Assembly (NCBI GenBank): GCA_964568955.1 | Contig: CAZMSM010000001.1 | Coordinates: 100,582 to 164,581 of the forward strand | DNA length: 64,000 bases | Direction of reading: 5' to 3' | DNA from: UBA1447 sp964568955 | GTDB lineage: Bacteria; Bacillota; Clostridia; Oscillospirales; Acutalibacteraceae | Shown: positions 26,823 through 35,815 of the stretch, piece by piece | Numbering within the stretch: the stretch's first letter is position 1 | Layout of the letters: the number at the start of each line of letters is the position of its first letter | Made by a program: the position numbers and the translations under genes | The notes under the pieces: model-generated | Seen by the model: the letters and a program-made list of their open reading frames with translations, nothing else | What the model was told of the DNA's origin: nothing | The model's database searches: none

Positions 26823-28988
26823 ATGGATAATTATGCAGGTAAACGACTGGACGGCCGTTATGAAGTACAAGAAATAATCGGTGTCGGCGGCATGGCTGTT
26901 GTGTATAAGGCATACGACAGTATTGACGACAGGATTGTTGCTGTAAAAATTCTAAAAGACGAATATCTCGCTAATGAGGAGTTCAGACGCAGGTTTAAGA
27001 ATGAATCCAAGGCGATAGCTGTATTATCCCATCCAAACATCGTTAAGGTCTACGATGTAAGCTACGGCGAAACACTTCAGTATATTGTTATGGAATATAT
27101 TGAAGGGATAACACTTAAAGAATATATTGAAAACAAAACCTTTTCATGGAAAGAGGCCGTACATTTTATCACACAGATATTAAGAGCACTGCAGCACGCG
27201 CATGATAAAGGCATCGTTCACAGGGATATAAAACCTCAAAATATAATGCTTATTCAAAACGGGAATATTAAGGTTACGGATTTTGGTATTGCTAGATTCA
27301 GCAGAAGTGAAACAAGGACGATGAGTGAAAACGCTATCGGTTCTGTTCATTATATCAGCCCTGAACAAGCCAGAGGGGACATTACAGACGATAAAGCTGA
27401 CATATACTCTGTCGGCGTTGTTCTGTATGAAATGCTGACGGGTCAAGTGCCATTTCAGTCGGATAGTTCTGTTTCAGTGGCTATTATGCAGCTCCAAGCT
27501 GACCCGAAGCGTCCACGAAAAATTAACGATACCATTCCCGAAGGACTTGAACAAATTACAATGCGTGCCATGCAAAAGAATAAAAATGACAGATACCAAT
27601 CTGCGGCTGAAATGCTGTTAGACTTAGAAGAGTTTAAAAGGAACCCATCCGTCAGGTTCGAATACAATTATTTTATTGATCGTGACCCGACGAAATTTGT
27701 AGGCGATTCGCCCATAAAAACCAAACCATCAAGACTTGAAGCGGTTGCCCTAGAGCCAAATCAGCCGGAAGAAAAGAGCAAGGTAATCCCTGCTGTCATT
27801 GGTGCTATAGTCGGTTTGCTTATCGTTTCTATTTTGGGCCTGGGTGCTCTTGCACTTTTTACGGATGTTTTTAGCCTTGATAAACTAGTCGTACCGAAAT
27901 TTATCGGCCTAAATTACGAAGATGAAATCAAAGGTAATGCCGACTATAAGGACTTTTTAATTGTTCCGCAGGAAGTGCAAAACAGTCAATTTGATGCAGG
28001 TGAAGTATATCTTCAGGACCCACCGCGCGGAACAAAAGTTAAAAAGAATGATAAAGTTATATTGACCATTGCAGTCGGAACAAAAATGATTACAATCCCC
28101 AATATTTACAACCTACAGTTCGCACAGGCAAAAATAGCCTTAGAAAATTTGGGCTTTAATGTAACGGAAATTGCAGAGCCGAACACAACAGCTTTAATCG
28201 GAACTGTACTGCGAACAACGCCGGAGCAAGGTTCTCAATCTCCGCAGGGTTCAAATGTTATTGTTTATTACGCCAGCGACGAAAATCTGGTCGAGGTTGA
28301 AAATATAATAGGCTATGATGTGGAGGCCGCACGAAGACTGCTTGAATCCATCGGATTGGCGTTGGATGAAAACATTGCGCAAGAAAATAGTATTATGCCC
28401 CAAGGTACTATTATCAAACAAAATCCTGCCGAAAAACTCAAGGTAACGAGAGGGAGCAGGGTAGCGATAACAATAAGCACCGGGATTCCCCCGGAGTCAA
28501 GCACAAAGATAACGGCCAAACTACCCAGTCGTTCCATCGGTGTTAAAGGGAAAATTATGGTTACACTCAATAACGACGTTATGTTTGAAAGAGATGTCTT
28601 GCTTGACGGTAGCAATTACACTTTTGATACAGTCGGTTCCGGCAAGAATAATATGTTGAAAGTTTTTATTGATTCACAGTTAATATATAGTTGCAAAATC
28701 GACTTTACGACAATCCCGGGAACAGTGAGTGAGGAGAAAAGCTATGCCAGCCCCGCCTATGGAATTATTCCCAAAGTAGTGGGGATGAGCGAGACTGAGG
28801 CCCTTGCGGCCCTTGCAAAAGCAGGGTTTAATAATGTTGATATCGATAAAATTGTCACATCAAAAAACAAAGACATCGGTAAAGTGCTCGAACAAGACCC
28901 GGAATACAGTATATTTAATTCGCGTTCATTAGACACTCCAATTACATTACAAGTAGGGTCGGCTAAGAGTGAAGAAACATCGCCATAA
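26823..28988 (+). CDS. prkC: PASTA-domain serine/threonine protein kinase
   Basis: 721 residues. The N-terminal Hanks-type kinase has the GVGGMAVVYKA loop, AVKIL lysine, HRDIKPQNIM catalytic loop and DFG motif. One membrane helix lies at about residues 322-345. The outside part has three PASTA repeats (about 350-560), then a roughly 85-residue segment without PASTA character, then a fourth PASTA repeat from IIPKVVGMSETEAL to the C-terminus. PASTA domains sense peptidoglycan fragments. The start is ATG 26823, 10 bases after AAGGAG; the ATG at 26814 is too close to that site. Confidence 0.94.
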   Translation: MDNYAGKRLDGRYEVQEIIGVGGMAVVYKAYDSIDDRIVAVKILKDEYLANEEFRRRFKNESKAIAVLSHPNIVKVYDVSYGETLQYIVMEYIEGITLKEYIENKTFSWKEAVHFITQILRALQHAHDKGIVHRDIKPQNIMLIQNGNIKVTDFGIARFSRSETRTMSENAIGSVHYISPEQARGDITDDKADIYSVGVVLYEMLTGQVPFQSDSSVSVAIMQLQADPKRPRKINDTIPEGLEQITMRAMQKNKNDRYQSAAEMLLDLEEFKRNPSVRFEYNYFIDRDPTKFVGDSPIKTKPSRLEAVALEPNQPEEKSKVIPAVIGAIVGLLIVSILGLGALALFTDVFSLDKLVVPKFIGLNYEDEIKGNADYKDFLIVPQEVQNSQFDAGEVYLQDPPRGTKVKKNDKVILTIAVGTKMITIPNIYNLQFAQAKIALENLGFNVTEIAEPNTTALIGTVLRTTPEQGSQSPQGSNVIVYYASDENLVEVENIIGYDVEAARRLLESIGLALDENIAQENSIMPQGTIIKQNPAEKLKVTRGSRVAITISTGIPPESSTKITAKLPSRSIGVKGKIMVTLNNDVMFERDVLLDGSNYTFDTVGSGKNNMLKVFIDSQLIYSCKIDFTTIPGTVSEEKSYASPAYGIIPKVVGMSETEALAALAKAGFNNVDIDKIVTSKNKDIGKVLEQDPEYSIFNSRSLDTPITLQVGSAKSEETSP

Positions 28989-29021
28989 TCCATTGCCGTT
29001 TTGCTGTGAGGAGTCGTTTGT

Positions 29022-29900
29022 ATGGAATTAGTAGGTCTTATAATAAAAGGTATCGGCGGCTTCTATTATGTAGAGGCCGCCGATAGGATATACGAATGCA
29101 AAGCAAGAGGAATTTTCAGGAAAGATGGCATAACACCTCTGGCAGGGGATAAGGTAAAAATTACGGTGCGCACTGACGATGAAAACACCGTTGATGAAAT
29201 ACTACCAAGTACCAGTGTACTTGCCAGACCACCTGTCGCAAATGCCGACAGACTTATTGTTATAGCATCGGTGAGTAACCCAAAAACAAGCACGTTAATT
29301 ATTGATAAAATGACGGTGACCGCGCAATTTAAAGAAATTGAAACGGCTATAGTTATTACCAAGACAGATCTCAGCGATGCGAGTGATTTAATAGATATTT
29401 ATAAAAAATCCGGTTTTGCTACGTTTTGTTTTTCCAGTAAAGACGGCGGGGAAATTGATGAGATTAAAGAGTATTTAAAAGGGCATATCAGTGTTTTAGC
29501 CGGTAATTCCGGAGTGGGTAAGTCAACCTTGCTTAACCATATCGACCCGGCTATTGAACAAAAAACGGACGAAATCAGCCTAAAGCTTGGAAGGGGAAAG
29601 CATACCACAAGAACCTCTGAGCTTTTTAAGACCGGTGGAGGCTATATTGTTGACACCCCCGGCTTTACTTCTCTTGATTTTCAAAAGGATGCCGAGTTAT
29701 TCAGCGATGACTTGCAGTACTGTTTCAAAGAGTTTTTGCCTCAAATCGGCAAGTGCAAATTTACGTCTTGCACACATATGCAAGACAAAGGTTGCGCTAT
29801 CGTGGATGCTGTTGAAAAGGGTATCATCTGTCAATCCAGATACCAAAGTTATGTTTCGATATATAACGAGATAAAAGACTTGAGGAAATGGGACAGGTAA
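29022..29900 (+). CDS. rsgA: Ribosome small-subunit-dependent GTPase RsgA
   Basis: 292 residues. RsgA checks late 30S assembly. An N-terminal OB fold is followed by a circularly permuted GTPase: TKTDL (G4) comes before GNSGVGKSTLLN (G1) and DTPGF (G3). The C-terminal zinc motif CKFTSCTHMQDKGCAI is complete. The ATG is behind GTGAGGAG. It ends the ylo-like block; rpe and thiN, which follow in Bacillus, are absent, and the convergent icd gene lies beyond a shared hairpin. Confidence 0.96.
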   Translation: MELVGLIIKGIGGFYYVEAADRIYECKARGIFRKDGITPLAGDKVKITVRTDDENTVDEILPSTSVLARPPVANADRLIVIASVSNPKTSTLIIDKMTVTAQFKEIETAIVITKTDLSDASDLIDIYKKSGFATFCFSSKDGGEIDEIKEYLKGHISVLAGNSGVGKSTLLNHIDPAIEQKTDEISLKLGRGKHTTRTSELFKTGGGYIVDTPGFTSLDFQKDAELFSDDLQYCFKEFLPQIGKCKFTSCTHMQDKGCAIVDAVEKGIICQSRYQSYVSIYNEIKDLRKWDR

Positions 29901-29919
29901 AACTAAAAATACAATAAAC

Positions 29920-29957
29920 AGGAGCCTACCGCTTTAATGAATAGCCGGTAGGCTCCT
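29920..29957. terminator. Bidirectional intrinsic terminator between rsgA and icd
   Basis: A 12-bp perfect stem pairs AGGAGCCTACCG (29920-29931) with CGGTAGGCTCCT (29946-29957) around a 14-base loop. Rightward it runs into ACTTTTTAC; leftward the complement has T-rich sequence. It ends both convergent operons. Confidence 0.9.
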
Positions 29958-29962
29958 ACTTT

Positions 29963-31132
29963 TTACTTTGACAGCAATTGAACTGTTTCCATCACATAGG
30001 CACCAAATTCTCTGCAGGTGCTGCCGCTTTCTCTGCCTGTTATCTCTATGCGTTTTTCTTCATTCATACAAATATCGAGGGCACGTTCAAGGATATCTGC
30101 CTTGTCTTGCATATTAATGTGTGAGAGCAACATAACACAGGCCCTGAGCATTGAACTGGGGTCTGCATATGCTCCTCTGCCTTCACTCATCATTCGTGGG
30201 GCAGAACCGTGAATGGCTTCAAACATAGCATACTTTTTGCCTATGTTGGCGCTGCCGGCTGTGCCCACACCACCTTGGAATTCCGCGGCTTCATCGGTTA
30301 TGATATCCCCATACAGATTTGGAAGGATAAATACTTTAAAGTCACGGCGTCTTTTTTGGTCGATTAACTTGGCCGTAAGGATATCGATGTACCACTCATC
30401 GGTAATAATCTCAGGGTATTCTTCTCCAATTTCTTTGGCTATCTTTAGGAACTTGCCATCTGTTGTTTTAATGACATTTGCTTTGGTAATGATCGATACT
30501 CTCTCTTTATCGTTCTTTCTGGCATATTCATAGGCGAGTTTCGAAATTCTTTTGCACCCTTCCGTGGTGGCAATTACAAAGTCTACCGCTACATCCTGTG
30601 TGGCATGGATACCTCTGGAACCGACAGCGTAGGCACCCTCCGTGTTTTCTCTGAAGAAAGTCCAGTCAACGCCTTCGTCCGGTATTTTTACGGGCCGTAC
30701 ATTGGCGAATAAGTCCAACGCTTTTCGCATAGCAACATTAGCACTTTCAATATTAGGCCAAGGGTCACCGGCTTGTGGGGTTGTTGTTGGTCCTTTTAGG
30801 ATCACATGGCATGTTTTCAGTTGAGCTAAAACGTCGTCGGGTATTGCTTTGCTGACCGCGACCCTGTTTTCAATTGTAAGCCCTTCAATCGTTTTGAACT
30901 CGATTTTTTTATTGCGAACTTCCTTAGACAGCATAAATTCAAGCACCGCGGCCGCTTCCTTGGTTATAATGGGGCCTATGCCGTCACCACCGCAAACACC
31001 GATAATGATTTTGTCAAGTTTTTCATAGTCGATAAAGTCGCCTTGTGCATTTATGCTGTCTGATCGTTCAATCTGTTCACGCAGGAGTAGCTCGAATTTT
31101 TCGAGCGCACCTCTTATTTCTTTTTCTAACAT
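29963..31132 (-). CDS. icd: Isocitrate dehydrogenase (isocitrate/isopropylmalate dehydrogenase family)
   Basis: 389 residues. Family motifs are clear: GDGIGPIITKEA, ESANVAMRKALDLFANVRPV with the isocitrate-type Ser, FFRENTEGAY, ITKANVIKTTDGKF and the NLYGDIITDEAAE metal-binding region. It oxidises isocitrate to 2-oxoglutarate. Pairing with aconitase favours isocitrate over isopropylmalate or tartrate as substrate. Coenzyme choice cannot be read with certainty. The start is the ATG at 31132 behind AAGGAGG, not the overlapping ATG at 31147. It lies downstream of acn in the same operon. No citrate synthase gene is nearby. Confidence 0.87.
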   Translation of the reverse strand: MLEKEIRGALEKFELLLREQIERSDSINAQGDFIDYEKLDKIIIGVCGGDGIGPIITKEAAAVLEFMLSKEVRNKKIEFKTIEGLTIENRVAVSKAIPDDVLAQLKTCHVILKGPTTTPQAGDPWPNIESANVAMRKALDLFANVRPVKIPDEGVDWTFFRENTEGAYAVGSRGIHATQDVAVDFVIATTEGCKRISKLAYEYARKNDKERVSIITKANVIKTTDGKFLKIAKEIGEEYPEIITDEWYIDILTAKLIDQKRRRDFKVFILPNLYGDIITDEAAEFQGGVGTAGSANIGKKYAMFEAIHGSAPRMMSEGRGAYADPSSMLRACVMLLSHINMQDKADILERALDICMNEEKRIEITGRESGSTCREFGAYVMETVQLLSK

Positions 31133-31143
31133 AATGTCCTCCT

Positions 31144-33087
31144 TCATTTATTCTGAATTGTATTATTTTTGGTGTAATTCAATAAACCGCCGGCAATTAA
31201 AATGTTTCGTTGCCTGTCAGAAAAATCGCCAACCAACGGATACGTTTCATCTTTGGTTAAATTATTAAGTGTGAGTTGCCCGTTGCCGCTTATGATTTCT
31301 TTAATATCACAAATTGCAATCATATTGCCCTCTTCAATTTTATCGTAATCGTTTTCGTTGGCAAATGTCATCGGCACTATCCCTGCGTTAATCAAATTGG
31401 CAAAGTGTATTCTGGCAAAGGATTTAGTGATGATGCATTTTATACCCAGATAAAGCGGAACAAGGGCCGCATGTTCCCTTGAAGAGCCCTGACCGTAATT
31501 TGATCCACCGACGATGATTCCGCAACCCTCGATTTTACAGCAAGCGGCAAAATCCTCTTTTACCTGTTTAAAACAAAACTCGGATAAGAAAGGAATGTTG
31601 GAGCGATAGGGTAGGATTTTGGCACCCGCCGGCATAATATGGTCGGTTGTTATATTATCGCCAACCTTTAAGATAGTCTTTGCTTTTATAGACGCGTCAA
31701 GGGGTTGTGTTTTGGGGTAGGGTTTGATATTCGGCCCATAATATATTTCCAAATTTTCCGCTTCTTGCTTTGATGCCGGCAATTCGATTAAATTGTCGTT
31801 AATGAGAAAGCTGTCCGGTAGGGATATTTCTCGCATATCCCCAAATGTTCTGGGGTCTGTCAAATACCCGGTTATTGCGGACACGGCCGCTGTTTCGGGG
31901 CTGACGAGGTAAATACCCGCGTCAGCGGTGCCTGACCGTCCTTCAAAATTTCGGTTGAATGTTCGCAATGAAATTGCACCGGAAGCGGGCGATTGCCCCA
32001 TGCCTATACAAGGGCCACAAGCAGACTCTAGAATCCTCGCCCCGGCGGAAATCATTTTTGAAAGCGCCCCGTTTTGTGACAACATGTTGAGCACTTGCAT
32101 AGAACCGGGGGAAATGGTAAGGCTTACATCAGCATGGATTTTACGCCCTTCCAAAACAGAGGCAACTTTCATCATATCCTGTAAAGAAGAGTTTGTACAA
32201 GACCCTATGCAAACTTGGTCAATCTTGATTTTTTCGATTGCTTCAATCGCTTTCACGTTATCGGGCATGTGGGGGAGGGCTGCCATTGGAACAAGTGTGT
32301 CTAAATCAATGGTGTAGTGGTGTCTATAGTCAGCGTCCTTGTCTGCAGACAATTCGCTCCAGTCTTCTTCACGCCCTTGTGCTTTTAGAAACGCCTTTGT
32401 AACAGCGTCGGAAGGAAAAATGGAAGTGGTTGCACCAAGCTCTGCGCCCATATTGGTTATCGTCGCTCTTTCCGGAACGGAAAGCCATTTTACACCATCG
32501 CCTGCGTATTCGATTATTTTATCGACACCGCCTTTTACGGTTAAGATACGCAAAACTTCAAGAATAATATCTTTCGCGGAAACCCAAGGTTTTAATCTAC
32601 CTGTTAAGTTTATCCGTACGGTTTCGGGTGTGTTGATATAATAGGCACCACCGCCCATTGCTACCGCAACATCCAGACCACCGGCGCCGATTGCCAGCAT
32701 ACCAATACCACCGCAGGTAGGCGTGTGGCTGTCTGACCCTATGAGGGTTTTTCCCGGTACGCCAAAACGTTCAAGGTGCACTTGATGGCAAATCCCATTC
32801 CCCGGGCGAGAAAAGACAATGCCGCGTTTTTTAGCGACACTTTGAATAAATTTATGGTCATCTGCGTTTTCAAAGCCGGATTGCAGGGTGTTGTGGTCGA
32901 TATAAGCAACCGATAATTCGGTTTTAACGCGTTCGATGCCCATCGCTTCAAACTCAAGGTAGGCCATTGTTCCGGTTGCATCTTGAGTGAGCGTTTGATC
33001 AATTCTTATTCTGACCTCGTTTCCTTCACTCAAATCGCCGGATAGCAAATGATTTTTAATAATTTTTTGACTGATTGTGTATCCCAA
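31144..33087 (-). CDS. acn: Aconitate hydratase (Aquifex-type, compact form)
   Basis: 647 residues, the compact aconitase form. Iron-sulfur cluster cysteines appear in IGSCTNSS and ACGPCIGMGQSP. The C-terminal swivel domain has GSNYGQGSSREHAA and KSFARIHFANLINAG. It interconverts citrate and isocitrate. The start is TTG 33087, with GGAGG about 8 bases upstream on the minus strand. With icd it would feed 2-oxoglutarate and glutamate synthesis. It is divergent from ftsK. Confidence 0.95.
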   Translation of the reverse strand: MGYTISQKIIKNHLLSGDLSEGNEVRIRIDQTLTQDATGTMAYLEFEAMGIERVKTELSVAYIDHNTLQSGFENADDHKFIQSVAKKRGIVFSRPGNGICHQVHLERFGVPGKTLIGSDSHTPTCGGIGMLAIGAGGLDVAVAMGGGAYYINTPETVRINLTGRLKPWVSAKDIILEVLRILTVKGGVDKIIEYAGDGVKWLSVPERATITNMGAELGATTSIFPSDAVTKAFLKAQGREEDWSELSADKDADYRHHYTIDLDTLVPMAALPHMPDNVKAIEAIEKIKIDQVCIGSCTNSSLQDMMKVASVLEGRKIHADVSLTISPGSMQVLNMLSQNGALSKMISAGARILESACGPCIGMGQSPASGAISLRTFNRNFEGRSGTADAGIYLVSPETAAVSAITGYLTDPRTFGDMREISLPDSFLINDNLIELPASKQEAENLEIYYGPNIKPYPKTQPLDASIKAKTILKVGDNITTDHIMPAGAKILPYRSNIPFLSEFCFKQVKEDFAACCKIEGCGIIVGGSNYGQGSSREHAALVPLYLGIKCIITKSFARIHFANLINAGIVPMTFANENDYDKIEEGNMIAICDIKEIISGNGQLTLNNLTKDETYPLVGDFSDRQRNILIAGGLLNYTKNNTIQNK

Positions 33088-33132
33088 AAAAAAACCTCCA
33101 TTTTTTTCAAATTGGTATTCTGTTAGCAGTTA

Positions 33133-33183
33133 TTATTGTTTAATTGATTTTAGCATATAGACAAATTTTTATTGTTCTAATTG
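33133..33183. repeat. Near-direct repeat in the acn-ftsK divergent region
   Basis: TTATTGTTTAATTG (33133-33146) recurs as TTATTGTTCTAATTG (33169-33183), with one base inserted. The copies are 36 bases apart start to start and flank the candidate acn -10. They might be regulator sites, but the region is A+T-rich and chance is possible. Confidence 0.35.
33147..33155 (-). promoter_or_regulatory. Possible extended -10 promoter for acn-icd
   Basis: On the minus strand the sequence reads TGCTAAAAT, an extended -10. No good -35 is seen. It lies about 60 bases upstream of the acn TTG. Confidence 0.4.
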
Positions 33184-33191
33184 TTTATATA

Positions 33192-33220
33192 TTGCTCTTA
33201 TTTTAAATAAATGCTATAAT
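33192..33220 (+). promoter_or_regulatory. Promoter for ftsK operon
   Basis: TTGCTC at 33192-33197 and a perfect TATAAT at 33215-33220 have 17-base spacing. This gives a leader of about 75 bases before the ftsK ATG. Confidence 0.75.
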
Positions 33221-33301
33221 TCATGTGATATTGAGGGTGAATTGTGAAATTCATAAAACCTTAAAATCGTTGTTCGATATATTTATGCAAGGATCAGCAA
33301 A

Positions 33302-35815
33302 ATGAAACAAAAAAAATCAACTTCCGGAGGCAAAAAAGTGGCTACAACGTCAAAAACGGTTAAAAAGAAAACCCCACAGTCTAAACAAGCAGCAATCGCT
33401 GAAGAAAGAGCCGCAATGGTCAACCGCCAGAAGGCGGCTATTTTGCTTTTTGCCGCAGCGCTTTTCCTCGGTTCTATTGTCTTTATCGAAGGGCAATCTA
33501 TTTGGACTTCAATGCACAACGGTATTTTGGGCTTGTTTGGCTACTGTGCGTTTCTATGGCCGATCATGCTTATATACCTGGCTGCGGTATGCGCTTTTGA
33601 AAAACCGGTTGACAGTATGATTAATACTCTTTTGGGTGTTACTGCTTTTATTATATTAATTGCAGGTACAATTCATATTTTTGCAAATAATGAGCTTTAT
33701 TTGCGAAATGAATCGATTGGTTTACAGATAAGCGCCGCTTGGAACGAAAGAGTAAACACGCCAAATGGCGGTGTCTTTGGTGCATTGGTCGGCGGGGTTA
33801 TCGCAAAGCTTTTTGGCAAGATCGGCGCACAAATTACAGTGATTCTTGTTTCCGCAGTAATACTCATGTTCGTAACAAAAACGACACTTGCCGCTGTGTT
33901 TAAATTAGCCGCAAAGCCGATGAAAAAAATCAATGAAACTGCGAAGGCGAGAAAAGCTAATCCGGCACAAACGAAAGAAAAGGAAAAAGCTCCTGCCGTT
34001 TTACCGATACCACCCAAGCCCTTTAATCCGCCCAAGGTTATTGAAAAAACAGAACCTACAGACGATTATTTTAAAATAGCCCCGCCGGAAGAAGCTATTC
34101 CTTTTAGCCCCGTAAAAACCCCCAAAGCGGACTCGACAACAGATATTGATTTTAGCCAGATTGAAATAATTGTTCCAAGCTTTAAAAATCGTAATAGCGA
34201 AAAAGTCGACACAACGGTATCCGATCAACCCCTTGTTCCGGCCGAACCTAAAAAGAAGAACAAAGTTGTCGATAAAGTATCCGATAACAGCTTGAATGAG
34301 GAGAACACGGAACAATTCAAATCCTACCGATTACCACCTATAGATTGCTTGTCACCTGCGGCAAGGCAAAACAATGCCGGCTCGGAAGAAGAGCTTCGTG
34401 TGAACGGTCAAAAGCTGATTGACACACTAAATAGTTTCGGTATTCAAGCGAAAATAACGATGATCAGCAGAGGACCGTCCGTTACAAGGTATGAACTCCA
34501 GCCAAGCCCGGGCGTGCGCATCAACAGAATTACAAAACTTGCGGACGACATTGCACTTGCCTTGGCCGCATCAAGTGTCAGAATAGAAGCACCCATACCC
34601 AACAAATCAGCTATCGGCGTTGAAATCCCCAACAAAACCAGATCAAATGTTTCCCTAAGAGAAATGATTGAGTCGGAACAATTTCGGCAATCAAAAAGCA
34701 AGCTGAACATCGCATTGGGGAAAGACATCACCGGTAATGCAATTTGCGCGGATTTGGATAAAATGCCTCATCTGCTCATTGCCGGTACCACAGGGTCCGG
34801 TAAGTCCGTATGTATGAACTCTTTGATAGTCAGCCTGCTGTTCAACGCTTCGCCCGATGAAGTGAAGCTGCTGCTGATTGACCCCAAGCAAGGCGTAGAA
34901 TTGGGTCCCTATAACGGGATTGCACACCTTGAGATACCGGTTGTTGAGGATGCACGTAAAGCTGCCGGAGCACTGAGCTGGGCTGTAACAGAGGTCATCA
35001 ACCGTTACAAAATATTTAATGAAAATAAAGTCAGGAATATATCAGCATTCAACGAACTTGCAGAAAAAACCGACGGTATGAAAAAACTCCACAGAATAGT
35101 AATTTTTATCGATGAGTTAAATGACCTCATGATGCTTGCACCACATGAGGTGGAAGATTCCATTTGCAGACTGGCTCAAATGGCAAGGGCCGCGGGCATC
35201 CATTTGGTTATTGCGACACAAAGACCGTCCGTTGATGTCATAACGGGTGTCATAAAGGCAAACATACCAAGCAGAATCGCTTTGTCGGTGCCTTCCAACG
35301 TGGACTCGCGAACAATTATTGATATGAATGGTGCTGAAAAGCTTTTGGGTAACGGCGACATGCTCTTTAGCCCGGTTGGTATTGCCAAACCCATCCGTTT
35401 GCAAGGATGTTTTATATCGAACAAAGACATTGAGCGAACAGTTAACTATATTAAGTCGCAATCACAAGCGTCTTACGATGAAGAGATTATTAAAGATATT
35501 GATTCACGCATTATTGAGGTTAAGAAAAAGGGATCTTCAAACACCTCAACGGATGATGATGAACGTGAAGACGAGCTGCTTTCAAAGGCAATAGAAGTCA
35601 TTGCCGACGCTCAGGTAGCATCAACCACTTTTTTACAAAGAAAATTAAAAATCGGTTATGCACGTGCGGCAAATTTGATTGACACGCTTGAGCAGCGGCA
35701 CATAGTAGGACCACCCGACGGCAGTAAACCGCGAAAGGTACTCATTTCAAAACAACAGTGGATGGAGATGTACGCACTCAGCGACGACAGCTTTTTCGTC
35801 GCTGATGAGTCTTAA
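33302..35815 (+). CDS. ftsK: FtsK/SpoIIIE DNA translocase
   Basis: 837 residues. Four N-terminal membrane segments lie at about residues 40-60, 68-95, 102-125 and 155-200, after a Lys-rich leader. A charged, proline-rich linker runs to about 340. The motor has Walker A GTTGSGKSV near residue 496 and VIFIDELNDLM (Walker B). The C-terminal gamma domain (ASTTFLQRKLKIGYARAANL) reads oriented KOPS/SRS DNA. It pumps chromosomal DNA at division or into the forespore. The SpoIIIE and FtsK roles cannot be separated by sequence here. The ATG follows AAGGATC. Confidence 0.95.
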   Translation: MKQKKSTSGGKKVATTSKTVKKKTPQSKQAAIAEERAAMVNRQKAAILLFAAALFLGSIVFIEGQSIWTSMHNGILGLFGYCAFLWPIMLIYLAAVCAFEKPVDSMINTLLGVTAFIILIAGTIHIFANNELYLRNESIGLQISAAWNERVNTPNGGVFGALVGGVIAKLFGKIGAQITVILVSAVILMFVTKTTLAAVFKLAAKPMKKINETAKARKANPAQTKEKEKAPAVLPIPPKPFNPPKVIEKTEPTDDYFKIAPPEEAIPFSPVKTPKADSTTDIDFSQIEIIVPSFKNRNSEKVDTTVSDQPLVPAEPKKKNKVVDKVSDNSLNEENTEQFKSYRLPPIDCLSPAARQNNAGSEEELRVNGQKLIDTLNSFGIQAKITMISRGPSVTRYELQPSPGVRINRITKLADDIALALAASSVRIEAPIPNKSAIGVEIPNKTRSNVSLREMIESEQFRQSKSKLNIALGKDITGNAICADLDKMPHLLIAGTTGSGKSVCMNSLIVSLLFNASPDEVKLLLIDPKQGVELGPYNGIAHLEIPVVEDARKAAGALSWAVTEVINRYKIFNENKVRNISAFNELAEKTDGMKKLHRIVIFIDELNDLMMLAPHEVEDSICRLAQMARAAGIHLVIATQRPSVDVITGVIKANIPSRIALSVPSNVDSRTIIDMNGAEKLLGNGDMLFSPVGIAKPIRLQGCFISNKDIERTVNYIKSQSQASYDEEIIKDIDSRIIEVKKKGSSNTSTDDDEREDELLSKAIEVIADAQVASTTFLQRKLKIGYARAANLIDTLEQRHIVGPPDGSKPRKVLISKQQWMEMYALSDDSFFVADES

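Noticed and set aside
29963..31132. Isopropylmalate dehydrogenase (leuB) as identity of the minus-strand dehydrogenase
   Set aside because: The SANV-type isocitrate motif and the aconitase partner fit isocitrate dehydrogenase better; no leu genes are near.
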